Assembly (NCBI GenBank): GCA_910586395.1 | Contig: CAJUFX010000001.1 | Coordinates: 453,257-517,256 of the forward strand | Reading direction: 5' to 3' | Length of the DNA: 64,000 nt | Origin: an uncultured Bacteroidales bacterium | GTDB taxonomy: Bacteria; Bacteroidota; Bacteroidia; Bacteroidales; P3 | Shown: piece by piece, positions 19,626-26,945 of the stretch | Layout: every line of letters starts with the position of its first letter | Numbering within the stretch: the first letter of the stretch is position 1 | Program-made: the position numbers and the translations under genes | The notes under the pieces: generated by a model | The model's input: the letters and a program-made list of their open reading frames with translations, nothing else | Databases searched by the model: none | What the model was told of the DNA's origin: nothing

Positions 19626-20789
19626 TTAATACAGGAAGCTCAGCAAAATACCGGCGGCCACAGCCGAACCGATAACGCCGGCCACATTCGGCCCCATGGC
19701 GTGCATGAGCAGATAGTTGGTCTTGTCGTATTCCAACCCGACCACCTGCGAAACCCGCGCCGAGTCGGGCACGGCCGATACACCGGCATTGCCGATAAGC
19801 GGGTTGATCTTGTTGTCACCCTTAAGAAACAGGTTGAAGAATTTAACGAACAAAACGCCGCAGGTCGTCGCGATGACGAACGACAACGCGCCCAACACGA
19901 AAATCAGGATGGATTTCGGCGTCAGGAACGACGTGGCCTGCGTGGAGGCGCCTACGGTCAGACCGATCAGAATCGTCACGACGTCGATGAGCGGACCGCT
20001 GGCCGTATTGGCCAGACGTTTCGTCACGCCGCTTTCTTTGAGCAGGTTGCCGAAGAACAGCATGCCCAACAACGGCAGACCCGTCGGTACGATGAAAGTC
20101 GTGAGCAGGATGCCGACAATCGGGAAAATCACTTTCTCGGTCTTGGTGACGGCACGCGGCGGACGCATGCGGATGACGCGCTCCTTCTTCGTCGTGAGCG
20201 CACGCATGATGGGCGGTTGGATAACCGGTACCAAGGCCATGTAGGAGTAAGCCGACACGGCGATGGCCCCCATCAGGTCGGGCGCGAGTTTGGACGAAAT
20301 GAAGATGGCCGTAGGACCATCGGCCCCGCCGATGATGCCGATGGCACCCGCTTCCGCCGGCGAGAAGCCGAGCAACAAGGCCACCGCATAGGCGAAGAAA
20401 ATACCGAACTGGGCGGCCGCGCCCACGAGCATCAACTTAGGATTCGAAATCAAGGCCGAGAAGTCGGTCATAGCCCCGATACCCAAGAAAATCAAGGGCG
20501 GATACCAACCGTTCTGCACCCCGTGATAGAGAATGTTCAACACGGAACCTTGTTCGTAAATACCGATTTTAAGCCCCGGATAGAACGGAATATTCCCGAT
20601 GATCATACCGAAGCCAATCGGAATCAGCAACATGGGTTCGAATTCTTTGGCGATGGCCAAATAAATGAAAACCAAACCCACGCATATCATGATGAGGTGT
20701 CCCCAGGTTACGTTGGCGAACGCCGTGTAATTGAGGAACTGACCCATCTGGGCCATAATGAACTGGAGAAAACTTGCTTCTGACGCCAT
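19626..20789 (-). CDS. mmdB: Na+-translocating methylmalonyl-CoA decarboxylase, beta subunit
   Basis: 387 residues, an integral membrane protein with about ten hydrophobic segments. It is the carboxybiotin decarboxylase/Na+ pump subunit of the OadB/MmdB/GcdB family. The signature GAIGIIGGADGPTAIFISS lies around 149-167, with the essential Asp at 157. Length agrees with the family. It couples decarboxylation of the carboxybiotin carrier (gene at 20801-21229) to Na+ export across the inner membrane. It is last in the mce-mmdA-oadG-mmdC-mmdB operon, 11 bases behind the biotin carrier, and is followed by a strong terminator. Substrate specificity for methylmalonyl-CoA is inferred from the operon. 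Confidence 0.93.
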   Translation of the reverse strand: MASEASFLQFIMAQMGQFLNYTAFANVTWGHLIMICVGLVFIYLAIAKEFEPMLLIPIGFGMIIGNIPFYPGLKIGIYEQGSVLNILYHGVQNGWYPPLIFLGIGAMTDFSALISNPKLMLVGAAAQFGIFFAYAVALLLGFSPAEAGAIGIIGGADGPTAIFISSKLAPDLMGAIAVSAYSYMALVPVIQPPIMRALTTKKERVIRMRPPRAVTKTEKVIFPIVGILLTTFIVPTGLPLLGMLFFGNLLKESGVTKRLANTASGPLIDVVTILIGLTVGASTQATSFLTPKSILIFVLGALSFVIATTCGVLFVKFFNLFLKGDNKINPLIGNAGVSAVPDSARVSQVVGLEYDKTNYLLMHAMGPNVAGVIGSAVAAGILLSFLY

Positions 20790-20800
20790 AGGTTACCTCC

Positions 20801-21229
20801 TTATTCCATTACGATCAGAACGTCGCCTTCCATGACGGCATCCCCTTTACGTACCTTGATGGATTTAACGACCCCTTCTTTGTCGGAATCGATATTATTC
20901 TCCATTTTCATGGCTTCCAGCAACAGCAAGTGTTGCCCCACTTTCACCGTATCGCCTTCCTTGACCATGACGTCGAGCACCGTACCGGGCAGCGGCGACT
21001 TGACTTCGGCACCGCCGGCGGCGTTCGTACGCGCCACCTTGGCATCGGCTTCCGTCGAAGGAACGGCCACGGGACGCACGAGTTTCGGCGTCTTGGTCTG
21101 CTTGATCTCCTTATCGACCTTCACCTCATAGGGCGTACCGTTCAGGTTGAGTTTAATGGTCTGATCCTCTACACTGTTGATTTCCACCTCGTATTGGGTG
21201 CCGTGGATCGTGAATTTATAATTTTTCAT
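20801..21229 (-). CDS. mmdC: biotin carboxyl carrier subunit of the decarboxylase
   Basis: 142 residues. A biotinyl domain occupies the last ~75 residues, with the biotinylation motif EAMKMEN (Lys108) between two half-barrels (SPLPGTVLDVMVKEGDTV; KVRKGDAVMEGDVLIVME). A short N-terminal domain and a Pro/Ala/Thr-rich linker (residues 45-75) precede it. It shuttles the carboxyl group from the carboxyltransferase (22226-23785) to the membrane beta subunit (19626-20789). It starts 5 bases after the stop of the gamma-like gene. Confidence 0.93.
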   Translation of the reverse strand: MKNYKFTIHGTQYEVEINSVEDQTIKLNLNGTPYEVKVDKEIKQTKTPKLVRPVAVPSTEADAKVARTNAAGGAEVKSPLPGTVLDVMVKEGDTVKVGQHLLLLEAMKMENNIDSDKEGVVKSIKVRKGDAVMEGDVLIVME

Positions 21230-21234
21230 AGTGT

Positions 21235-22206
21235 TTATTTACCGTTTTTGATTTGAAAATAAGGGTTCATGCCATACAGTTTGGAACTCCAGGGCGAATA
21301 GGTGCGCGATACTTTCTCGATGGTCAGAATCGTGTTTTCCTCGTCGTGCAGCTCGCTTTGGTACATGTAAATAGCCGCCGCGATAGCCGCATAGACGTCT
21401 CCGCTCAGGTCTTCGCCCTTGGGAATCGAAGCCTTGATTTCCGCCTTGTCGCCGCCCGTCGCCTTGTGCTCGGCCCTTACCGCCCGACGGTGGTTGATGG
21501 CCATGATGCCCTTGCCCAGGAACTTGAACGCCACGTAAAGCAATACCAGACCGCAGAACACCACCGAAATGGCGATGAGCATCAAGGCCACGCCGTTCGG
21601 GTCGTTCTTCTGCATCTCTTCCGCTTTCTTAGGTTTGAGATAGTGGAAATTCAGGTCGGGATGGAACACCAGGTGATCCAAACCACCCGCCGCATCCAAT
21701 ACCGTCACGTCATAACCTAAAGCATTCTCACCCGCGATGTAAAGTTCTTTCGCTTCCGGGTCATAACTGAACGCGAAAGCATTGCCGGCAAAATAGAAGC
21801 GTTGCACTTCCTCGCCTTGCAAATTCAGAACCGCCAGATAGCAGGAATCCCGCTGCGTGGCCAATATCACGACATGGCCGTCATAAACCGCGACGCTTTG
21901 GGGACGGTAAATCTTCTCCACATCGTGCCTTCCGCCTACGACATCGGCGACGAAGCGTTCGCGGAACGCCATGGCCGCACCGTCATAGACGATAAGATCA
22001 ACCGCGTTTTCCACCGAGTTGATGCCGGCGAAAATCTGGCTTTCCTTATCGAAGGCGAAAAGTTGGGGAATCAGCGGGTCGGCGAAACCGACCGCCTGCA
22101 CGGAGGCCTCCGCTTGAGAAGCGGGGGCGGCCGCCGTTTGGGCCTGCAGACCGGCTGCAAGACCGCAAACGACGGTCCAAACGATCAAAAATTTCTTACT
22201 GTTCAT
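21235..22206 (-). CDS. OadG-like gamma subunit with a large extracytoplasmic extension
   Basis: 323 residues from MNSKKFLIVWTVVCGLAAGL; longer upstream readings overlap the mmdA coding region and lack a sensible signal. Ordinary OadG subunits have about 80-90 residues: one membrane helix and a cytoplasmic tail. Here a signal peptide (1-23) is followed by about 180 residues that look like a partial beta-propeller or NHL-type sheet (QSVAVYDGHVVILATQRDSC). The membrane helix comes at about 205-230 (GVALMLIAISVVFCGLVLLY), and then a cytoplasmic tail with a second helical part (GDVYAAIAAAIYMYQSELHD). Related long forms occur in Bacteroidales mmd operons. It should assemble the carboxyltransferase on the membrane beta subunit. 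What the outer part does is unknown. Confidence 0.82.
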   Translation of the reverse strand: MNSKKFLIVWTVVCGLAAGLQAQTAAAPASQAEASVQAVGFADPLIPQLFAFDKESQIFAGINSVENAVDLIVYDGAAMAFRERFVADVVGGRHDVEKIYRPQSVAVYDGHVVILATQRDSCYLAVLNLQGEEVQRFYFAGNAFAFSYDPEAKELYIAGENALGYDVTVLDAAGGLDHLVFHPDLNFHYLKPKKAEEMQKNDPNGVALMLIAISVVFCGLVLLYVAFKFLGKGIMAINHRRAVRAEHKATGGDKAEIKASIPKGEDLSGDVYAAIAAAIYMYQSELHDEENTILTIEKVSRTYSPWSSKLYGMNPYFQIKNGK

Positions 22207-22225
22207 TTTTCTCGCCTGTTTAATG

Positions 22226-23785
22226 TTACAACGGAATATTGGTATGCTTCTTAGGCGGAACAGTGTCTTTCTTCGTGGCCAAAGCCTTGAGCGCACGGAT
22301 GATGCGGAAACGCGTGTTGCGCGGTTCGATCACATCGTCGATGAAGCCGTAGCGGGCCGCGTTGTAAGGATTGGCGAACTTGTTCTCGTATTCGGCCGTC
22401 TTGTCTTCCACGAATTTCTGACGCGCCTCGGCATCGGTCAAGTCTTTCAACTCCTTGCCGTACAATACGGAAATAGCGCCGGAAGCCCCCATAACCGCGA
22501 TTTCGGCCGACGGCCAGGCGTAGTTGATGTCGCCGCGCAGCTGCTTGGAGCTCATAACGTCGTGCGCACCGCCGTAAGACTTGCGCAACGTGATCGTCAC
22601 CTTGGGCACCGTCGCCTCGCCGTAAGCGAACAGGAACTTGGCGCCGTGAACGATGATGCCGCCGTATTCCTGAGCCGTGCCGGGCAGGAAGCCGGGAACA
22701 TCGACGAGCGTGACGATGGGGATGTTGAACGCGTCGCAGAAACGTACGAAACGCGCGCCCTTACGCGAAGCGTTGATATCCAAAACGCCGGCGATGTATT
22801 TGGGCTGGTTGGCCACGATACCCACCGACTGGCCGTTGAAACGGGCGAAGCCGACCACGAGGTTCGGGGCATAGTGACGATGCACTTCCATGAATTCCTG
22901 GTCATCGACGATGGCGTGGATAACGTCCAACACGTCGTAAGGCTTGTTGGGGTTGTCGGGAATAATCGTGTTGAGGCTGTCTTCGAGACGGTCGATCGGG
23001 TCGGTGCAGGGCGCGACGGGCGCTTCTTCCAAGTTGTTGGACGGAAGGTAATTGATGAGCTTGCGCAACATCATGAGACCTTCCTGCTCGCTATCGACCA
23101 CGAAGTGGGCCACACCCGATTTGGAGGCATGTACCATCGCGCCGCCGAGTTTGTCTTCGGTCACGTCTTCGTTGGTCACGGTCTTGACGACTTTCGGCCC
23201 CGTCACGAACATGTAGCTGTTCTCTTTCGACATCATGATGAAGTCGGTCAAAGCGGGCGAATAAACCGCACCGCCGGCGCAGGGGCCGAAAATGGCCGAC
23301 AACTGCGGCACGACGCCGGAAGCCAAAATGTTGCGTTCAAAAATTTCGGCATAGCCGGCCAAAGCGTTCACGCCTTCCTGGATACGGGCTCCACCCGAGT
23401 CGTTGATACCGATAACGGGGGCGCCGGCCTTCATGGCCATATCCATCACCTTGCAGATCTTCTGGGCGAAGCTCTCGGAGAGCGAACCGCCGAAAACCGT
23501 GAAGTCCTGCGAGAAAACATATACCAAACGGCCGTCGATGGTACCGTAACCCGTTACGACACCGTCGGTCAGGAAACTCTGTTTTTCCATACCGAAGTCG
23601 TGGCAACGGTGGGAAACAAACATGTCGAATTCTTCGAACGAGCCTTCGTCCAAAAGCAATTCCAAACGTTCGCGCGCCGTGAGTTTGCCCTTGGCGTGCT
23701 GCGAATCGATTCTTTTCTGGCCGCCGCCCAGTCTGGCCTCGGCGCGCTTGTCCAGAAGAAGTTTAATTTTATCTTCAAAAGTCAT
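22226..23785 (-). CDS. mmdA: methylmalonyl-CoA decarboxylase/propionyl-CoA carboxylase, carboxyltransferase subunit
   Basis: 519 residues, the usual length for MmdA/PccB-type carboxyltransferases. Two crotonase-like halves are present: an N-terminal half with GAPVIGINDSGGARIQEGV and SAIFGPCAGGAVYSPALTDF, and a C-terminal half with NQPKYIAGVLDINASRKGAR and VPGFLPGTAQEYGGIIVHGA. It moves the carboxyl group of (S)-methylmalonyl-CoA to biotin on MmdC, giving propionyl-CoA. It lies 24 bases after the epimerase and 19 bases before the gamma-like gene. The Na+ pump genes downstream favour decarboxylase over ATP-dependent carboxylase; no biotin carboxylase gene is in the window. Confidence 0.93.
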   Translation of the reverse strand: MTFEDKIKLLLDKRAEARLGGGQKRIDSQHAKGKLTARERLELLLDEGSFEEFDMFVSHRCHDFGMEKQSFLTDGVVTGYGTIDGRLVYVFSQDFTVFGGSLSESFAQKICKVMDMAMKAGAPVIGINDSGGARIQEGVNALAGYAEIFERNILASGVVPQLSAIFGPCAGGAVYSPALTDFIMMSKENSYMFVTGPKVVKTVTNEDVTEDKLGGAMVHASKSGVAHFVVDSEQEGLMMLRKLINYLPSNNLEEAPVAPCTDPIDRLEDSLNTIIPDNPNKPYDVLDVIHAIVDDQEFMEVHRHYAPNLVVGFARFNGQSVGIVANQPKYIAGVLDINASRKGARFVRFCDAFNIPIVTLVDVPGFLPGTAQEYGGIIVHGAKFLFAYGEATVPKVTITLRKSYGGAHDVMSSKQLRGDINYAWPSAEIAVMGASGAISVLYGKELKDLTDAEARQKFVEDKTAEYENKFANPYNAARYGFIDDVIEPRNTRFRIIRALKALATKKDTVPPKKHTNIPL

Positions 23786-23809
23786 GATACGAACGGTTAT
23801 TATTTGTGA

Positions 23810-24214
23810 TTATTTCTTTCCGCAAAATTCGGTGAGCACCCCCTTGGTCGATTTCGGATGCAGGAAACCGATCATCAGATTTTCGGCCCCCTTGCGCGGC
23901 GCCTTGTCGATAAGCTGAACACCTTTGTCGGCCGCTTCGTTCAAAGCCGTGGCCACGTCTTCCATCGCGAACGCGATATGGTGAACGCCCTCGCCCCGCT
24001 TTTCGATGAATTTGGCAATCGTGCCTTCCGGATCGGTCGATTCGAGCAATTCGATTTTCGTCTGCCCTACCTGGAAGAAAGCGGTCTTGACTTTCTGATC
24101 GGCCACTTCTTCGATGTTGTAGCATTCCAGACCCAAAACGTCCCGGTAATACTGAATCGCTTCCTCGAGATTCTTGACCGCAATCCCGATGTGTTCAATG
24201 TGCGTCGGTTTCAT
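23810..24214 (-). CDS. mce: methylmalonyl-CoA epimerase
   Basis: 134 residues, a single vicinal-oxygen-chelate (VOC) protein of normal family length. Likely metal ligands are His8 (IEHIGIAVKN), His79 (GVHHIAFAME) and Glu129 (KGVLTEFCG). It interconverts (R)- and (S)-methylmalonyl-CoA, linking methylmalonyl-CoA mutase to the decarboxylase encoded next. It is the first gene of the operon; the leader from the promoter at 24258-24289 is about 40 bases. Confidence 0.93.
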   Translation of the reverse strand: MKPTHIEHIGIAVKNLEEAIQYYRDVLGLECYNIEEVADQKVKTAFFQVGQTKIELLESTDPEGTIAKFIEKRGEGVHHIAFAMEDVATALNEAADKGVQLIDKAPRKGAENLMIGFLHPKSTKGVLTEFCGKK

Positions 24215-24257
24215 AGTATTGATATTTAATTAGTTAATAGGCATATCGCTAAGTTTG

Positions 24258-24289
24258 CAAAAGTACGGAAATTTCAACGGATTAACAAG
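24258..24289 (-). promoter_or_regulatory. promoter of the mce-mmd operon
   Basis: Minus strand: CTTG, 20-base spacer, TACTTTTG, an excellent match to the Bacteroidota -33/-7 pattern. All five genes of the operon lie downstream without another obvious promoter or terminator until 19585. Confidence 0.8.
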
Positions 24290-24564
24290 CGGGGCGCGAC
24301 TGTGACCGCATAGGCCCCGGCCACACCACAATCGCCCCGCCACGCCGACACGCGACACGCCATGCCGCATCCATAAGACACCGCCCGACTCCATGCGCGA
24401 CGGCATACGCGACTGCACGCGCGACGCCGGCGAAATCAAGACACAAAATACACGCGATAAACAATTTAAGAAATAAGGAAAGACCTCCCCCTCTTCGGAA
24501 AACAGGTGCAAAGGTACGGCGAAAATAATTAAAATACAAATCCCTGAAAAACAAGCAAAAATAA

Positions 24565-24595
24565 TTTGCATATCTGAAAAATATCCCTACCTTTG
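24565..24595 (+). promoter_or_regulatory. promoter of island transcription unit 1
   Basis: TTTG (24565-24568), 19-base spacer, TACCTTTG (24588-24595): a near-perfect Bacteroidota promoter. An identical arrangement lies in R2 at 28187-28217. Confidence 0.82.
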
Positions 24596-24601
24596 TGCAA
24601 T

Positions 24602-24783
24602 CTTTGTCCCATCATTCCCCCGTGCAGTCCCTTGGCACGCAAACCCTGAAAAACGCCGGACGATGAATCGACATCTCGCACATATCGGCAAAAACAACAT
24701 CAGCACAGCCCCCTGCGGGAGGCACTGAGCAGGGTTTGACGACACGCACCGGCCGCTTCTTCTTAAATCCCCGCCCGCAGGAT
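24602..24783 (+). ncRNA. candidate structured leader RNA, copy 1
   Basis: The ~180 bases after the promoter recur downstream of the R2 promoter. CAAACCCTG at about 24643 pairs with CAGGGTTTG at about 24731 (9 bp). Inside are CGTGC/GCACG flanking the start, a CGAT/ATCG pairing and a C-rich/GGGAGG hairpin. I could not match it to TPP, cobalamin, c-di-GMP, 6S or other families I know. It could be a 5' leader or a separate small RNA. Confidence 0.45.
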
Positions 24784-24860
24784 TTTCAGTAGAAAATGGC
24801 GCAGAATTTTCAGCGAGCATTACGTTTATTGATAATTGTGGAAATTAACACTTGAATTGT

Positions 24861-25214
24861 ATGAAAAAATATTTGTTATTATTGGCATTCATATTGTTGT
24901 ATGGGTGTCATGAGAAAGAGGTTGAATTGCAATATGGAGATAGTTTCAGTATAGATGGAGGATGTGCAAAAGTCGAATTCCGAAATAAAATAGGAGACGA
25001 TTTTCAATCGGCTTTGGATTCCATGCAAAGGACATACAACAAATTGTTTCAAAAGTCTTACTCCATCCAAAAAAGAAACCTAGCGGTTGATTTTCCTCAT
25101 GATAAAAGGCAATTCGTATCTTTAATCGTCATGGAAAACGATACCATATCTTTAGAATATGATGTAATTGACTCGTATGGCAACCACTTTATCATGGTGT
25201 ATTGTCCCGATTAA
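24861..25214 (+). CDS. small lipoprotein of unknown function
   Basis: 117 residues from MKKYLLLLAFILLYGCHEKE. The lipobox LLYGC marks a lipoprotein signal peptide with lipidation at Cys16. The mature ~100 residues (YGDSFSIDGGCAKVEFRNKI, and later QFVSLIVMENDTISLEYDVI) look like a small alpha/beta domain; family not recognised. An ATG three codons upstream (24852) is less likely because it adds MNC before the normal basic start. AT-rich compared with the core genes. First gene of unit 1, about 265 bases from the promoter at 24565-24595. Confidence 0.7.
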   Translation: MKKYLLLLAFILLYGCHEKEVELQYGDSFSIDGGCAKVEFRNKIGDDFQSALDSMQRTYNKLFQKSYSIQKRNLAVDFPHDKRQFVSLIVMENDTISLEYDVIDSYGNHFIMVYCPD

Positions 25215-25258
25215 TAAATTAACTAGAAAATAACTTAAACTATTAGAACAGTTTTATC

Positions 25259-25295
25259 TCCCGTCCGGTCGCCAACCCTGTGCCGCCGGACGGGA
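25259..25295 (+). promoter_or_regulatory. intercistronic GC hairpin A
   Basis: TCCCGTCCGG and CCGGACGGGA form a perfect 10-bp stem with a 17-base loop, followed by AAAAC rather than a T-run, then by an agaaaggaatcaaacc ribosome-binding region. The same hairpin type precedes other island genes (25484, 29625, 32273). More likely an mRNA processing or stability element than a terminator. Confidence 0.55.
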
Positions 25296-25326
25296 AAAAC
25301 CCAATCAATAAGAAAGGAATCAAACC

Positions 25327-25477
25327 ATGAAAAAGTCAATATATCTATGCGCAACCGTCCTGTTGTTGAACTATGTAAATCAAGCGCAGGAAAGGCCGTC
25401 TTCCCCGTGGTTTCCAGACGGTGCGGATCGCCGACGGCAAGGTCATCGACACCCACCGCATGGTCGTGACCGAATAA
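25327..25477 (+). pseudogene. deletion chimera of two cargo genes
   Basis: The first ~100 bases encode MKKSIYLCATVLLLNYVNQA followed by QERPSSPWFPDGA, matching the head of the cargo gene at 31246. Around 25426 the sequence switches to a copy of the end of the S74 protein gene: a second frame reads RIADGKVIDTHRMVVTE and stops at 25475-25477, like the tail of 28534-29571. The join is out of frame; the first frame continues only to 25515. The downstream hairpin B also matches the one following the 28534 gene. It is a remnant left when an internal deletion fused two paralogous cassettes. Confidence 0.85.
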
Positions 25478-25483
25478 AAATTT

Positions 25484-25524
25484 CCCCGCCCGAAAACGTC
25501 GCAACCCATGCCTGACGGGCGGGG
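25484..25524 (+). promoter_or_regulatory. intercistronic GC hairpin B
   Basis: CCCCGCCCG (25484-25492) pairs with CGGGCGGGG (25516-25524). The spacer and flanks closely match hairpin C at 29625-29664. It is followed by acaagaaaggaatcaaatt and the protease ATG. Confidence 0.55.
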
Positions 25525-25549
25525 ACCGAAACAAGAAAGGAATCAAATT

Positions 25550-26935
25550 ATGAAAACAAGAATAATCCTATGCTTTTTGCCGACAATTTCCGTGGGCTAC
25601 CATGTCCATGGACAATACCGGTCCGCCGCGTTCACTATGGACAATGGACAGTCGGAACAAACCGTATCGATGGCGCGGACATTCATAACCGATGAAGACA
25701 TTCCGCTGACAGTGCCATCGTCGGTTTACAGTTTCTCCATTTACGGCAACGCGATGTTGAAAGACACCACAAACAGTTTGATTCGCATAACATTGGTGGA
25801 CAATTACGAAATGGAACATTTGGTTTATGAGATATATCCGCTATTGACGAACCAATGGCGGTTCGATTTCGACAATATGGCTTTTGAAACGTCAGGCATG
25901 AACGGCATCAATGTCATAGGAATGAAAATCCGCATCCTGAATGCGGAACTGACATTGGGAGAATATCATTATACGACGGAACCCGCCCGTTCCATCCAAC
26001 GGCAACAGCGTTTCAAATCTCAGCAACAATATATCATAGAGACTTTGAATGCCAATCTGGAAGCGCGAAACATGCCATGGCGCGCCGGGGAAACGTCTGT
26101 ATCAAACTTATCGTACGAAGAGAAAAAGAACTTGTTCGGCGGGACGGTTCCGAATCTGAATGGTTTTGAATATTACATCGGTGGTATCTTCGTCATGCCC
26201 GGCTATCAGCCGGAACAGGTCGCGCAAAGCCAGGAAGCCCAAGAAGTTCAAGCTGCAGTTGCAGTGCCATCTTCATGGGATTGGCGAAATAAAGACGGTA
26301 AAAATTGGATGACACCGGTAAAAAACCAAGGAAGTTGTGGATCATACTGGGCATTTGCAACATTAGGCGCATTAGAAGCCTATGTGAATATTTATTTTCA
26401 ACAATTGGTAACTTTTGATTTGTCTGAGCAAGATTTGATTTCTTGTTATCATGGGACGGGGTGCTCCGGGGGGAATGCTCCAGACGCTTATAATTATATT
26501 ATCAATCATGGAGTCGTGGATGAAAATTGTTTTCCATATATGGAAAGCAATGGGAACTGTTCAAATAAATGCAATACGTCTAACGAAACGGTAAAAGTAC
26601 AAACATGTATAGTCTTTAACTCTGCAACACAGACAGAAAATGACCTGAAAGAACTCGTGGCAAAAGGACCTGTAAGTTTTAGTATTTCTTCATGGGGACA
26701 TGCAATGGCTTTAGCTGGATACAAAACCATACAGAAAGGTGATAAAATTTATGTTTCGACTACCGACTATATAATTATTGGGGCAAATAGTTCATTAATA
26801 GGATCGACAGCATGGCTTCTCAAAAACAGTTGGGGCGTGAATTTTGGAGATGGAACCATCAAACTCCGCAATTCCGCTGCTTTGGATGTAAAGAAAGGCG
26901 GGATGCTTGATTTTAGTTCTGGTTATATAAATTAG
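25550..26935 (+). CDS. exported papain-like (C1A) protease with the catalytic Cys replaced by Tyr
   Basis: 461 residues from MKTRIILCFLPTISVGYHVH; a reading from 25508 would add 14 residues that spoil the signal peptide. Residues ~25-150 form a unique beta-rich part. About 150-210 resemble an I29-type propeptide (MPWRAGETSVSNLSYEEKKN). The C1A domain follows from about 243 (VPSSWDWRNKDGKNWMTPVK). The active-site stretch reads NQGSCGSYWAFATLG: the oxyanion Gln and the disulfide Cys are kept, but the nucleophile position (papain Cys25) is Tyr266, codon TAC at 26345-26347. His384 (GHAMALAGY) and Asn426 (LLKNSWGVN) remain. Either a pseudoenzyme or a recently inactivated protease. No T9SS tail is visible. 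Two bases separate the frame from the next ORF. Confidence 0.88.
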   Translation: MKTRIILCFLPTISVGYHVHGQYRSAAFTMDNGQSEQTVSMARTFITDEDIPLTVPSSVYSFSIYGNAMLKDTTNSLIRITLVDNYEMEHLVYEIYPLLTNQWRFDFDNMAFETSGMNGINVIGMKIRILNAELTLGEYHYTTEPARSIQRQQRFKSQQQYIIETLNANLEARNMPWRAGETSVSNLSYEEKKNLFGGTVPNLNGFEYYIGGIFVMPGYQPEQVAQSQEAQEVQAAVAVPSSWDWRNKDGKNWMTPVKNQGSCGSYWAFATLGALEAYVNIYFQQLVTFDLSEQDLISCYHGTGCSGGNAPDAYNYIINHGVVDENCFPYMESNGNCSNKCNTSNETVKVQTCIVFNSATQTENDLKELVAKGPVSFSISSWGHAMALAGYKTIQKGDKIYVSTTDYIIIGANSSLIGSTAWLLKNSWGVNFGDGTIKLRNSAALDVKKGGMLDFSSGYIN

Positions 26936-26945
26936 ATTGATTATC

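Larger units (their letters stand above)
24317..24783 (+). repeat. long direct repeat R1, left edge of the cargo island
   Basis: This ~465-base sequence is nearly the same as 27960-28394 (R2), and its first ~125 bases also recur in R3 (34040-34161), all in the same orientation. It contains a GC-rich part with 12-bp tandem units (24392-24427: catgcgcgacgg, catacgcgactg, cacgcgcgacgc), an AT-rich part, a promoter (24565-24595) and a folded leader candidate. It fills most of the gap between mce and the first island gene. Confidence 0.88.

Noticed and set aside
22223..23809. 528-codon plus-strand frame
   Set aside because: Exact antisense of mmdA, whose carboxyltransferase motifs are unmistakable.
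24392..24427. 12-bp array as a CRISPR
   Set aside because: Units are contiguous, with no spacers, and no cas gene is in the window.
24602..24783. Leader as a TPP, cobalamin, c-di-GMP riboswitch or 6S RNA
   Set aside because: Some short motifs (CTGAG, GGCACTG) looked suggestive, but the required conserved cores and end pairing are absent.
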